A stretch of DNA of 64,000 nt, from contig CABQNX010000001.1 of NCBI GenBank assembly GCA_902465645.1, forward strand, positions 1-64,000, in the 5' to 3' direction. Source of the DNA: an uncultured Peptoniphilus sp. (GTDB taxonomy: Bacteria; Bacillota; Clostridia; Tissierellales; Peptoniphilaceae). The position numbers and the translations under genes are program-made. Shown here piece by piece: positions 1 through 8,759 of the stretch (within the stretch, counting starts at the first letter, position 1; each line of letters starts with the position of its first letter). The notes beneath the pieces were generated by a model, which saw nothing but the letters and a program-made list of their open reading frames with translations, did not search any database and was not told the DNA's origin.

Positions 1-45
1 AAAAATAGTGCAAGATAGGAATTACTTCCTTTCTTACACTATTTA
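1..45 (-). terminator. Hairpin at the window edge, probable ileS terminator
   Basis: Positions 4-22 and 27-45 form a 19-bp inverted repeat with two mismatches and a 4-nt loop. Read on the minus strand it ends in a T-run (complement of 1-5) that leaves the window. It is the second hairpin downstream of ileS. Confidence 0.6.
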
Positions 46-56
46 TGGTACTAAAT

Positions 57-87
57 AAGGCCCTGGTTTCCCAGAGCCTTTATTTTT
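57..87. terminator. Hairpin directly after ileS
   Basis: Ten base pairs (57-66 with 71-80, one wobble on the minus strand) close a 4-nt loop. The plus-strand side is followed by a T-run, the minus-strand side by a weaker one. It could therefore end a plus-strand gene left of the window as well as slow ileS transcripts. Confidence 0.6.
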
Positions 88-3000
88 TTACATTTTTTCT
101 ATATTTATTTTTATGTCGTGACCATTTAGGTTTTCAACTTCTGCATCATTGTCTTCATTAACAACTTCTAAAGCAAGAGTTTCTGACTTAATAAATTCCT
201 TGTCTCTTTCAATAGCTTTTTCAACTTCATCGTCAGACTTATAAGAAATTTTTATGTTATCAAGAATGTCTAGATCTTTTTTCTTTCTAAGTTGTTGGAT
301 CTTTGATACAAATTCTCTTACATAACCTTCATTTAAAAGTTCTTCGTTAAGTTCTGTATCTAAGATTATAAAGAGGTTGTTTTCCATTATTACGTCGAAA
401 CCTTCTTTTGCAGAAATCTTAACTTCAACATAATCTCTTTCAATTTCTGTTTCTTCTCCACCAAGTTCAAGACTTACTTTTCCTTTTTCAAGTTTTCCAA
501 GTAATTCTTTTGCATCAGCTTCTCCTAGAACTTTGCCAAATTCTTTAACCTTTGAACCTAAAATACTTCCACAAACTCTGAAGTTTGGTTTAAGTTCAAA
601 TTCCATAAATTCTGAAAGGTCTTCTTCGAATTGAACTTCTTTTACATTAAGTTCTTCCTTGATAAGTTCTGTTAGGTCTCCAATGATTTCCTTATACTTT
701 CCGTCGATGATTACCTTAGAAAGTGGTTGTCTAACCTTGATCTTAGCTTCTTCTCTTGATGCTCTTCCTAGAGTTACAAGATCTCTTACAAGGTCCATCT
801 TTTCTTCAACCTTGTCGTTAATCATGTTTTCGTCATAAGTTGGATAGTCAGCTAAGTGAACTGACTCTTCATCTGTAAGTGACTTAAATAATTCTTCTGC
901 TAGGAATGGAACCATAGGTGCAATTAACTTTGTAACTCCAAGTAGGACTTCATAAGTTGTCTTGTATACTGCAACCTTAGTGTTGTCCTTGTCAGTCTTC
1001 CAGAATCTTCTTCTATTTCTTCTGATATACCAGTTGGAAATATCTTCTATTACGAAGTCTTGGATTTCTCTTACAACTTTTGTAAGTTCAAAGGCTTCCA
1101 TATCTTCTCTTACATTCTTAACAAGTCTATTGTACTTAGACAATAACCACTTGTCGATTTCTTCAAGGTCATCATAGGAAACTTTTACTTCTCTTGGGTC
1201 AATCTTATCTGTGTTTGCATATAGACTGAAGAAGTTGTAAGTGTTTCTTAAAGATCTAAAGAATTTTGATTCAATTTCACGAAGTCCATCTTCATCGAAT
1301 TTTGTTGGAGTCCATGGTGGAGATACATAAAGTAGGTACCACCTAACAACGTCAGCACCATACTTGTCAAAGAGTTCAAAAGGTGCAACTGTGTTGCCAC
1401 GTGATTTTGACATCTTCTTGCCTTCCTTATCAAGGATAAGGTCGTTAACAAGTACATTCTTATAAGGACTCTTGCCTGTCATGTAAGTTGATATTGCAAT
1501 AAGAGAGTAGAACCAACCTCTTGTTTGGTCTATCCCTTCACAAATAAAGTCTGCTGGGAAAAGTTCATCAAAGTTGTCCTTGTTTTCAAATGGATAGTGC
1601 CATTGAGCAAAAGGCATAGCACCAGAGTCGAACCAAACGTCAATTACGTCTGCTTCTCTTGTCATTGGTTTTCCACATTTAGGACATTTAAGGTGGATGT
1701 CATCAACATAAGGTCTGTGAAGTTCAACATCTTCTGCCACATCTTCTACTGCCTTATTTCTCAAATCTTCAATTGAGCCAACAGATTCTGTGTGACCACA
1801 TTCACATCTCCAAATTGGAAGTGGAGTACCCCAATATCTTGATCTGGAGATTGCCCAGTCATTTAAATTTTCTAGCCAGTTGCCAAATCTCTTTTCTCCA
1901 ACAAAGTCTGGGAACCAGTTAACTCCATTGTTGTTTTCAATTAATTTATCCTTAAACTTAGTTACCTGGATATACCATGATGGATGAGCGTAGTAAATAA
2001 GTGGAGTGTGACATCTCCAGCAGTGTGGATAGTTGTGAAGCATCTTTTGTTTTGAGAACATAAGATCATTGTCAATTAAATAGTGAAGGACATCGTGGTC
2101 AGCATCAATTACAAATTGACCCTTCCAAGGTGTATCTGTAAACTTACCATCTTCATCAACTGGCTTTAGCATTGGTAGGTCATATCCCCTTGCAGTTTGG
2201 TAGTCATCTTCACCAAAGGCAGGAGCAATGTGAACTATACCAGTACCATCATCAGTTGTTACATAATCTGCACAGATTACAAAGAAGGCCTTCTTGTCTA
2301 CTTCTAGGAATTTAAGAAGTTGTTCATATTCTATATATTCAAGGTCCTTACCAAGCATTTCTTCTAGAACTTCATATTCATCGTCTTTAAATACTTGTTT
2401 TGCAAGTGATTTAGCAACATAATAAATATTTCCGTCAGAGTGCTTAACTTTTATATATTCAACCTTAGGGTTAACAGCAAGGGCAACGTTAGATGGAAGT
2501 GTCCAAGGTGTAGTTGTCCATGCCAAGAAGTATTCATTATCCTTGTCTTTTAATTTAAATTTACAAGTTGCTGTTGTGGTTTTGATTTCTTCATAACCTT
2601 GAGCAACTTCGTGAGATGCAAGTCCAGTTCCACATCTTGGGCAATAAGGAACAATTTTATGACCTTCATAAATTAGGCCGTCCTTAAACATCTTATCTAG
2701 TATGTGCCAAACTGATTCAATATAATTATTTTCTAAGGTGATGTATGGGTGGTCTAAGTCAATTAAGTAACCCATTCTTCTTGTAAGAGTTCTCCATTCT
2801 TTTTCATATTCAAAAACAGATTCTCTACATTGTTTATTAAAGGCCTCAACACCATAAGACTCAATATCTTGTTTGTTGTGAAGGTCTAATTTTTTTTCTA
2901 CTTCAATTTCTACTGGAAGACCATGTGTATCCCAACCAGCTTTTCTCTTAACTTGGTAACCAAGCATTGTATGGTATCTACAAGTCAAGTCTTTAAGAGT

Positions 3001-3189
3001 TCTTGCCATGACATGGTGGATGCCTGGCTTACCATTTGCTGTTGGAGGTCCCTCATAGAAGATATAATTTTCTCCGTCTTTTCTTGTTTCAACAGATTTG
3101 TGTAGAAGATCTATTTCGTCCCAAAATTTTGAGACATTTTCTTCTCTAACACTTACACTGTCTTTAGATAATTCTTTAAATACTTTCAT
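88..3189 (-). CDS. ileS: Isoleucyl-tRNA synthetase, long type 2 form
   Basis: Charges tRNA-Ile with isoleucine in the cytoplasm. At 1033 residues it has the length of the eukaryote-like type 2 enzymes. The KMSKS loop reads GKKMSKSRGN. The class I HIGH signature is altered: residues 54-60 read KPGIHHV, i.e. GIHH. CxxC pairs follow in the editing and insertion regions (PYCPRCG, LKCPKCG), and there is a C-terminal anticodon-binding extension. The ATG is preceded by an AAGGAG site. Expression is controlled by the isoleucine T-box at 3221-3425. The GIHH variant is known from the type 2 clade and is linked there to mupirocin hyper-resistance; resistance here is inference. Confidence 0.97.
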   Translation of the reverse strand: MKVFKELSKDSVSVREENVSKFWDEIDLLHKSVETRKDGENYIFYEGPPTANGKPGIHHVMARTLKDLTCRYHTMLGYQVKRKAGWDTHGLPVEIEVEKKLDLHNKQDIESYGVEAFNKQCRESVFEYEKEWRTLTRRMGYLIDLDHPYITLENNYIESVWHILDKMFKDGLIYEGHKIVPYCPRCGTGLASHEVAQGYEEIKTTTATCKFKLKDKDNEYFLAWTTTPWTLPSNVALAVNPKVEYIKVKHSDGNIYYVAKSLAKQVFKDDEYEVLEEMLGKDLEYIEYEQLLKFLEVDKKAFFVICADYVTTDDGTGIVHIAPAFGEDDYQTARGYDLPMLKPVDEDGKFTDTPWKGQFVIDADHDVLHYLIDNDLMFSKQKMLHNYPHCWRCHTPLIYYAHPSWYIQVTKFKDKLIENNNGVNWFPDFVGEKRFGNWLENLNDWAISRSRYWGTPLPIWRCECGHTESVGSIEDLRNKAVEDVAEDVELHRPYVDDIHLKCPKCGKPMTREADVIDVWFDSGAMPFAQWHYPFENKDNFDELFPADFICEGIDQTRGWFYSLIAISTYMTGKSPYKNVLVNDLILDKEGKKMSKSRGNTVAPFELFDKYGADVVRWYLLYVSPPWTPTKFDEDGLREIESKFFRSLRNTYNFFSLYANTDKIDPREVKVSYDDLEEIDKWLLSKYNRLVKNVREDMEAFELTKVVREIQDFVIEDISNWYIRRNRRRFWKTDKDNTKVAVYKTTYEVLLGVTKLIAPMVPFLAEELFKSLTDEESVHLADYPTYDENMINDKVEEKMDLVRDLVTLGRASREEAKIKVRQPLSKVIIDGKYKEIIGDLTELIKEELNVKEVQFEEDLSEFMEFELKPNFRVCGSILGSKVKEFGKVLGEADAKELLGKLEKGKVSLELGGEETEIERDYVEVKISAKEGFDVIMENNLFIILDTELNEELLNEGYVREFVSKIQQLRKKKDLDILDNIKISYKSDDEVEKAIERDKEFIKSETLALEVVNEDNDAEVENLNGHDIKINIEKM

Positions 3190-3220
3190 CTAAAACTCCT
3201 TTTCTTCCAATTTTTTGTAT

Positions 3221-3425
3221 AAAAAAAGCCCCTTCTCAAAAGAGAAGGGACGAACTAACCGCGGTACCACCCTAATTATAGGAAACTATCACTTAATATT
3301 ATAACGCAAAATAGCGCAAGAGCTTTTGACTCTTGGGCTCCGAGGTGATATGTAAAATTTCGAAAGGCAGTTTTGCACCAACCAACTGTTCTCTTACTTT
3401 CTAGAAGTTACCGTCCTCATCAAAG
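3221..3425 (-). promoter_or_regulatory. Isoleucine T-box riboswitch leader of ileS
   Basis: The minus strand carries the invariant T-box AGGGTGGTACCGCG (complement 3260-3273). It is followed by a terminator stem (3229-3237 with 3242-3249) and a T7 run. Upstream is a stem I region ending in CACCTCGGAGC, with an ATC isoleucine triplet in the specifier position (complement 3347-3349). By family knowledge, uncharged tRNA-Ile pairs with the leader and stabilises the antiterminator. It starts almost at the stop codon of the Rrf2 gene, so its promoter must lie in or before that gene; I saw no strong one. Confidence 0.95.
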
Positions 3426-3426
3426 C

Positions 3427-3834
3427 CTATATGAAATTGTCAATTGTTTGACTTTTAAACATTTTAATTATTTCTGATTGCATACCAGCAAGTGCCACAT
3501 GGAATTTACAGTGTCTTGCTTCCCCTTCAGGATGCTTGCTACAGAAAGAATCTTCTTGTAGGCACCTGTTGATTACAATAGGGCCATCTACTGCTACAAG
3601 TATATCATATAAAGTGATCTCTTCCTTGGGCTTATTTAAAAAATATCCACCCTTAGATCCCCTCTTCGCATCTGTAATTCCAGCTAAGTTTAATTTTCTA
3701 AGGATTCTAAGTGTAAATCTCTTTGTAACACCTTCGCTTTCAGCGATTTGTGGTGCACCAACTACTTTTCCCTCGTTCTTAGCAAGATAACTTACAATAC
3801 GAAATGCATAGTCTGTTTCTTGTGTTATTCTCAT
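3427..3834 (-). CDS. Rrf2 family transcriptional regulator, IscR-like cysteines
   Basis: 135 residues with the Rrf2 N-terminal winged helix (MRITQETDYAFRIVSYLA) and a wing ending in KGGYFLNKP. Three cysteines, C91, C98 and C109, sit where IscR-type members bind an Fe-S cluster, so redox or Fe-S sensing is likely. The start is ATG behind AGGTGATAAT. A TATAAT box at complement 3854-3859 lies 19 bases before the start, inside an imperfect palindrome that could be an autoregulatory operator (inference). The neighbours are the SAF-domain oxidoreductase upstream and the ileS T-box downstream; targets cannot be told from sequence. Confidence 0.88.
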   Translation of the reverse strand: MRITQETDYAFRIVSYLAKNEGKVVGAPQIAESEGVTKRFTLRILRKLNLAGITDAKRGSKGGYFLNKPKEEITLYDILVAVDGPIVINRCLQEDSFCSKHPEGEARHCKFHVALAGMQSEIIKMFKSQTIDNFI

Positions 3835-3853
3835 ATTATCACCTATTTAGGAT

Positions 3854-3859
3854 ATTATA
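3854..3859 (-). promoter_or_regulatory. -10 box of the Rrf2 gene
   Basis: TATAAT on the minus strand lies within GGTATAATATCC, a near-palindrome, 19 bases before the ATG. The -35 region is poor. The palindrome overlapping the -10 fits self-repression, which is inference. Confidence 0.5.
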
Positions 3860-3869
3860 CCATCAATGT

Positions 3870-5147
3870 TCACAATTTAAAATAGTCATCTTGAATTTTT
3901 CTCAACTTAACAATTTCTGAGCCCTGGTTTAGGGAAACATCATCGTAAGTGAGTAGACTTCCCTTTTTAATATCCCTCTTAGCAATAGCACCTTCAGTTA
4001 CTATTCCTATTGGTAGGTGGTTTCCCTTTTCTTGGTCTTCCTTCTTCTCAAGACTGCCAAAAATCATTTCTCCACCAATAGAATCAAACTTTTCTCCCTT
4101 TTTAATGTCCCTCTTGGCTACAGAAACTGTTTCAGCAAAAGGCCTTCCAATAGGAGCAATAGATTCATCTCTTAATACAACAGCATTTATAATAGAAACA
4201 ATTGTCTCGATACTAGTCAAGTGATATGGCCTATAAATAGCGTAGTTTGGACCTTCTCCCATGGATAGATACTTCATTTCCTTATCTATTATGTCTGATT
4301 TTGGTCTTACTACTGCAAAAACTCCTGGAGCAATCCCCGTTGCAAAGTCAACAACTCCATAGGAATTTAAAATTCCCCCATCTTCTTTTAACCTAAAGTC
4401 ATCTGAAATACTTTTTGGATCAGTATCTATAAAGTGACAGCCTCTTACGTCTGGTACAAATCCAAGGGCATTGCAAACTGCATTGAGTTCAATCATTGTG
4501 TTTGTTCCATCAACAAAGGAGGTTAGCATCCTAGGGTTTATTCCCTTTTTTTCTGCAGCTTCCCTTAAAGTGTCTGGTGTAGCATAATTATTTAATTCAT
4601 TATTTTTACCCTTGCCTAGGACTAGGACTTCAAAGCCACAAGTTTTTGCAAATTCATAAATTTCTACAATTGCACCAGGTTCGTCTCCCTTAGTTCCAGA
4701 ATAGACTACTCCCTTTTCATCTGCCAATACTTTTAAATAAGGACCAACTGTTGCATCCATTTCCACGTTGAGGCTGACAATGTCAACCTTGTTCTCAATA
4801 GCCACAAGAGAAAGCCTTGTTCCTGTCTCTGTATCTCCAGTGCAATCCACTAGGCAATCTACAAGGGATGCAGCTATTAAATTATTCGTAGTTCCAATAT
4901 ATTTTTTTTCTTTTAAAAGCTTCTTAGCTTCTTCTATGTCATCAGTAAAGGCAAGGTCATTTTTATCTATATTTGCTGCATCAATAGCAGCTTCCAAAGT
5001 TTTTTTATTTCTTGACGCAAATACAAGGGGATAAAAATTTTCATTTTGGCTAAGCAAGGTGAAGAGCGAACTTCCCATAATACCTGAGCCAACAATTCCA
5101 ACAGAAATATTCCCAAATTCCTTTAATTTTTTCTGTAAATAAAACAT
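3870..5147 (-). CDS. SAF-domain NAD(P)-dependent oxidoreductase (COG4091), candidate DXR-II
   Basis: 425 residues. An N-terminal Rossmann fold (GIVGSGIMGSSLF, about residues 18-30) is followed by a homoserine-dehydrogenase-like catalytic part with the family segment EMDATVGP, and a C-terminal SAF domain (KRDIKKGE and KRDIKKGS repeats). Proteins of this group are usually labelled predicted homoserine dehydrogenase. One characterised member, Brucella DRL/DXR-II, is instead a 1-deoxyxylulose-5-phosphate reductoisomerase. The window carries ispH, so the MEP pathway is used and a DXR is required. Which reaction this paralogue performs is not decided by sequence alone. The start is ATG after GGAGGAAGT. 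Confidence 0.75.
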   Translation of the reverse strand: MFYLQKKLKEFGNISVGIVGSGIMGSSLFTLLSQNENFYPLVFASRNKKTLEAAIDAANIDKNDLAFTDDIEEAKKLLKEKKYIGTTNNLIAASLVDCLVDCTGDTETGTRLSLVAIENKVDIVSLNVEMDATVGPYLKVLADEKGVVYSGTKGDEPGAIVEIYEFAKTCGFEVLVLGKGKNNELNNYATPDTLREAAEKKGINPRMLTSFVDGTNTMIELNAVCNALGFVPDVRGCHFIDTDPKSISDDFRLKEDGGILNSYGVVDFATGIAPGVFAVVRPKSDIIDKEMKYLSMGEGPNYAIYRPYHLTSIETIVSIINAVVLRDESIAPIGRPFAETVSVAKRDIKKGEKFDSIGGEMIFGSLEKKEDQEKGNHLPIGIVTEGAIAKRDIKKGSLLTYDDVSLNQGSEIVKLRKIQDDYFKL

Positions 5148-5219
5148 ACTTCCTCCAAATCTATTGCAAGATGTAATTTCAAAATTAATCGCAAAGACTA
5201 TTTTAATCTGATTTAACTT

Positions 5220-6422
5220 CTATTGCAAATTGCTTTTTTCCCTTAATATTTTTCCAAGTCTATAGCCGCATCCAAATGCAAAATGAAGGTTGTAACCCCC
5301 ACAGTCCCCATCAATATCTAGGGCCTCTCCAATTATATAAAGGTCCTTAAATTTTTTTGATTCATAATTTTCTGGGTTCACCTCATCAAGAGAAACTCCA
5401 CCCCTTGTCACTTGGGCATTTTTAAATCCAGTATTTCCTGTTACTCTAAAACGAGATTTTAAAAGCAGGCCAATAATTTTTTCAAAGTCACCAATAGAGA
5501 TCATATTCATGGCAATATTTTTGTCCATGTTTAGTGAGTCAACGATATAGTGGATGAACTTCTTGTCTACAATTCCAAGCAAAAATTCTTCAAGGGAAAA
5601 GTCTGGGAACATGTAGTACCTATTGTAGAGCATATCGATGCTTTCTTCATTTAAGTTATTTATAAGGGGAACTTCAATTACATTATTATCACTAATATTT
5701 ACTGACATATCTAGAATTGGTGGACCACTAATTCCGTAGTTAGTAAATAAAATTTCCCCTTCTCTCTCATCTACAAGTTTTTCATCCTTTAATAGCCTTG
5801 CACGACCTAGGACCTTTGTCCCACTTAGGTGTTTTAAATATTTTGAATCTAGTTTTAATTGAGTAAGGGCTGGCTTTAAATCAGTAACTCTTATACCCAT
5901 CTTTTTTAAAATTTCAAAGCTAACTCCATCGGACCCACTTGCTGGCATGGCCTTGCCACCAAAGGCAGCTACTACTACGTCAGCCTTGAGAGTCTCGTCA
6001 TTAGTTATAAGCTCATAGCCCTTCTTTTTCTTTTTTATTTCCTTGACTTGCGTATTAGTTTTTATTTCTATTCCCTTTTTCTCAAGCCAATAAATAAGAA
6101 TATTTAAAACAGAATTTGCCTTTAAACTTATGGGATAAAATCTCTCTCCGTCACGAGTTGATTCAAGTCCTAAAATTTTAAAGTAATTTATCAGATCTTC
6201 GTTGGTAAATTCTTCTAGGGTATTTTTAACAAAGTCAGGAGAGGAATAATTTTTTTCAGACAAGTTCATGTTGGTGTAGTTGCACCTTCCGTTGCCTGTG
6301 GCCAACAATTTTTTCCCTATCCTGTCATTTTTTTCTAAAAGAATTACCTTGTTGTTTTCATTTTTTGCATTTATTGCAGTGACAATTCCACTTGCCCCTG
6401 CGCCAATTATTATTATATCCAT
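5220..6422 (-). CDS. BaiN/HI0933-family FAD-dependent oxidoreductase (paralogue 1)
   Basis: About 400 residues of the COG2081 flavoprotein family. The N-terminal dinucleotide fold reads DIIIIGAGASGIV, then KKLLATGNGRCNYTN, and the C-terminal FAD segment contains GEALDIDGDCGGYN. The physiological substrate of most members is unknown. An in-frame ATG four codons upstream (6434) is possible, but I prefer 6422. The upstream ATG sits two bases after a TATAAT, and the chosen start follows GAGTGATAAT, close to the GGTGATAAT motif used by three other genes here. A paralogue lies at 58124-59314. Confidence 0.85.
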   Translation of the reverse strand: MDIIIIGAGASGIVTAINAKNENNKVILLEKNDRIGKKLLATGNGRCNYTNMNLSEKNYSSPDFVKNTLEEFTNEDLINYFKILGLESTRDGERFYPISLKANSVLNILIYWLEKKGIEIKTNTQVKEIKKKKKGYELITNDETLKADVVVAAFGGKAMPASGSDGVSFEILKKMGIRVTDLKPALTQLKLDSKYLKHLSGTKVLGRARLLKDEKLVDEREGEILFTNYGISGPPILDMSVNISDNNVIEVPLINNLNEESIDMLYNRYYMFPDFSLEEFLLGIVDKKFIHYIVDSLNMDKNIAMNMISIGDFEKIIGLLLKSRFRVTGNTGFKNAQVTRGGVSLDEVNPENYESKKFKDLYIIGEALDIDGDCGGYNLHFAFGCGYRLGKILREKSNLQ

Positions 6423-6436
6423 ATTATCACTCATAA

Positions 6437-6466
6437 ATTATATCCTAAGTTCATATAATTTTACAA
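6437..6466 (-). promoter_or_regulatory. Promoter of the BaiN paralogue 1 gene
   Basis: -35 TTGTAA (complement 6461-6466), an 18-bp spacer and -10 TATAAT (complement 6437-6442). Transcription would start near 6430, downstream of the upstream ATG, which supports the 6422 start. Confidence 0.6.
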
Positions 6467-6485
6467 GATTTAAGCCATTTTATGT

Positions 6486-6491
6486 TATAAT
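6486..6491 (+). promoter_or_regulatory. -10 box for the pyrophosphatase gene
   Basis: TATAAT 23 bases before the ATG, followed by GGAGGA at the ribosome-binding position. No good -35 is present at 17 bp; a TTTACA lies 20 bp away and overlaps the divergent promoter. Confidence 0.5.
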
Positions 6492-6513
6492 GACTTAGAA
6501 ATTTGGAGGATGT

Positions 6514-8148
6514 ATGAAAAATAAAATTTATATAACTGGTCACAAAAATCCAGATACTGATAGCATATGTTCTGCCATAGCCCTTGCAGAATTAAAAAAC
6601 AAGATGGGCGAAGACGCTGAAGCAATTAGATTGGGAAACCTAAATAGGGAAACAGAATTTGTCCTAGACTATTTTAAGGTTCAAAGACCAAGGCTTAAAA
6701 CTTCTATTAAGCCACAAGTTCGTGACATAGAAATCGACGCAGCCTATTGTGTCAACCCAAGCCTCTCTATGGCATCTGCCATGGACCTAATTCAAAAAAA
6801 TAATATTAGTTCACTTCCAGTTGTAGATGACGATGACAACTTAATTGGAATAGTGAGTCTTTCCAACATTGCATCAACTTATATGGAAATTTGGGACGAC
6901 TCAATTATTGGCAGGTCTAACACAAGTTTTGAAAATATTTTAGAAGTACTTAAGGGAAAGGTCCTCTATCTTCCCGATAAAGCAAGAGAATTCACTGGCA
7001 AGATGGCTGTTAAGGCAATAAAAAATCAAGACCTCATAAGCGAAGGGGACATTGTAATTGTTGGAGACGATGTAAAGGACCAAGAATCTGTAATAAGAAA
7101 GGGAGTTTCTCTTTTAATCCTAACTATTTCTAGTAAGCTTGACGATGAACTTATGGAGCTTGCAAAGGAAAATAATGTTGCAGTCATTTCAACAGGACTA
7201 TCAACTTTTATGGTGGCGAGACTTTTGCCTCAAGCTGTGCCTGTTGAATATGTAATGACAAGAGATGACCTAGTAGTTTTTCACAAGGACGATTTAATTG
7301 ACGACGTAAGAGAAAAAATGTCCCAATCAAGATTTAGGTCTTATCCAGTCCTTGACAACAAGAACAAGGTTATAGGAAATATTTCAAGATACCACTTAAT
7401 TTCAAATTTAAAGAAGAAAATAATCTTAGTTGACCACAACGAGAGAAACCAATCCATTGACGATATTGACTCAGCAGAAATAATTCAAATAGTGGACCAC
7501 CATAGGGTCGCAAATATTTCCACATCTTCTCCAATTTATTTTAGGAACGAACCCGTGGGATCAACTGCTACAATTGTTTCAAAAATGTTTTTTGAAAATG
7601 GGATCAAACCTTCTCGAGAAGTTGCTGGGCTTCTTTGTGCCGCAATTATTTCTGACACTTTACTTTTTAGGTCCCCTACTTCAACTGAGACAGACAAGTA
7701 TGTCTTAAACAAGATGAAAAAAATTGCAGCCATTGATGTTGATGACTTTGCCATGAAGATGTTCCGTGCAGGCACAAGCCTTGAAGGCAGAAAACCTGAT
7801 GAGCTTTTAAAGTCTGATGTTAAAAACTTTTCTGTTGAAGGAGTTAATGTAAGGGTCTGCCAAATTTTTACCATGGACCTAGAGTCGACAGCTTCAGTTG
7901 AAAGTGAACTCAAGGAAGCCATGGAAAACTTTGTGGCTACATCTGATGCAGAAACTTTTGTCCTAATGATTACAGACATCTTTAAAGAAGTTTCTGAAGT
8001 CATCTTGGCAGGTTCCTTCAAGGAAGCCATTGCAAGAAAGTTTGATAAAGAACTTGTGGGAGATAAGTTTTTATCAGAAGGACTACTATCAAGAAAGAAA
8101 CAACTTTTGCCAAAGATCTCCTCAGCAATATCAGAAGAAATTTCATAA
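6514..8148 (+). CDS. ppaC: Manganese-dependent inorganic pyrophosphatase with CBS and DRTGG domains
   Basis: 544 residues of the family II (DHH) pyrophosphatase type, which hydrolyses pyrophosphate to phosphate. Metal ligands are visible in ITGHKNPDTDS (H10, D14, D16) and in VDHHRV near residue 330. A regulatory insert splits the catalytic domain: CBS 1 (about 80-125), a DRTGG-like segment (about 180-235) and CBS 2 (about 240-300). By family knowledge the CBS pair binds adenine nucleotides, and DRTGG-containing versions also respond to diadenosine polyphosphates. Monocistronic, divergent from the flavoprotein gene, and ended by a shared hairpin. Confidence 0.95.
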   Translation: MKNKIYITGHKNPDTDSICSAIALAELKNKMGEDAEAIRLGNLNRETEFVLDYFKVQRPRLKTSIKPQVRDIEIDAAYCVNPSLSMASAMDLIQKNNISSLPVVDDDDNLIGIVSLSNIASTYMEIWDDSIIGRSNTSFENILEVLKGKVLYLPDKAREFTGKMAVKAIKNQDLISEGDIVIVGDDVKDQESVIRKGVSLLILTISSKLDDELMELAKENNVAVISTGLSTFMVARLLPQAVPVEYVMTRDDLVVFHKDDLIDDVREKMSQSRFRSYPVLDNKNKVIGNISRYHLISNLKKKIILVDHNERNQSIDDIDSAEIIQIVDHHRVANISTSSPIYFRNEPVGSTATIVSKMFFENGIKPSREVAGLLCAAIISDTLLFRSPTSTETDKYVLNKMKKIAAIDVDDFAMKMFRAGTSLEGRKPDELLKSDVKNFSVEGVNVRVCQIFTMDLESTASVESELKEAMENFVATSDAETFVLMITDIFKEVSEVILAGSFKEAIARKFDKELVGDKFLSEGLLSRKKQLLPKISSAISEEIS

Positions 8149-8155
8149 GAAGATA

Positions 8156-8195
8156 AAAAATAAGAGCCTATCAAGTGATAGACTCTTATTTTTGT
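8156..8195. terminator. Bidirectional terminator between convergent genes
   Basis: A 14-bp stem (about 8159-8172 with 8177-8190) is flanked by A- and T-runs on both sides, between the pyrophosphatase gene and the convergent gene ending at 8198. Confidence 0.8.
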
Positions 8196-8197
8196 TT

Positions 8198-8749
8198 TTA
8201 ATTGTTACAAGACTCACCACAGCCACAGGAACCGTCGTGATCATCATGGGAATCGCACCCACATGAATGGTCATGATCGTGGTCGTGTTGGTGGTGGTCA
8301 TTATCCTCTTTACTATTTTCATCTATATAGACGTTTACTTCTCTTATCCCATAAACTTTTTCAAGTTCGTCAGCAAATTCTACAACAGTTTTTTTATCAA
8401 AACCATAGATATAAACTTCGCTTCCATAATTTAAGATTTCTAATTTTAAAATTCCATCATCATAAAGGTTTAGACCCATAAAGTTTAAGGCACTTTCACC
8501 TATAAGATTTTCTAAAATTAATTTTTTAAAGTCTTCATCAATGATGCCTTGCAAGATATACTCGTATCCATTTTCATCTGAATAAACAGCCAAGTCATCT
8601 ACAAGTTTTTTTGATTTCTTATCTTCTTTTAAAACTGTGATTTGATAAGAGTCGCACCTATTAAGGTAAATTCTTACAAGGTCTTTTAGGTGTGAAAGAT
8701 CTATGTTCTCATCAATAAAAACATCATTTTCAAAATTTATATAATACAA
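8198..8749 (-). CDS. Unknown protein with His/Cys-rich metal-binding tail
   Basis: 183 residues; I do not recognise the family. Residues 1-148 look like a soluble acidic alpha/beta protein. Residues 151-183 contain eight histidines and five cysteines (blocks such as HDHDHDHSCGC and SCGCGESC), a composition seen in zinc, nickel or cobalt chaperones and storage proteins. No signal peptide or membrane segment. The start is TTG with a perfect GGAGG six bases upstream, just past the stop of the DUF4153 gene, so the two are probably co-transcribed. A role in metal handling is inference from composition alone. Confidence 0.7.
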   Translation of the reverse strand: MYYINFENDVFIDENIDLSHLKDLVRIYLNRCDSYQITVLKEDKKSKKLVDDLAVYSDENGYEYILQGIIDEDFKKLILENLIGESALNFMGLNLYDDGILKLEILNYGSEVYIYGFDKKTVVEFADELEKVYGIREVNVYIDENSKEDNDHHQHDHDHDHSCGCDSHDDHDGSCGCGESCNN

Positions 8750-8759
8750 CTTATACCTC

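Noticed and set aside
7536..8174. 212-codon open frame on the minus strand inside the pyrophosphatase gene
   Set aside because: Ser-rich composition typical of antisense to a real gene, no ribosome-binding site, and the plus-strand frame is a complete known enzyme.
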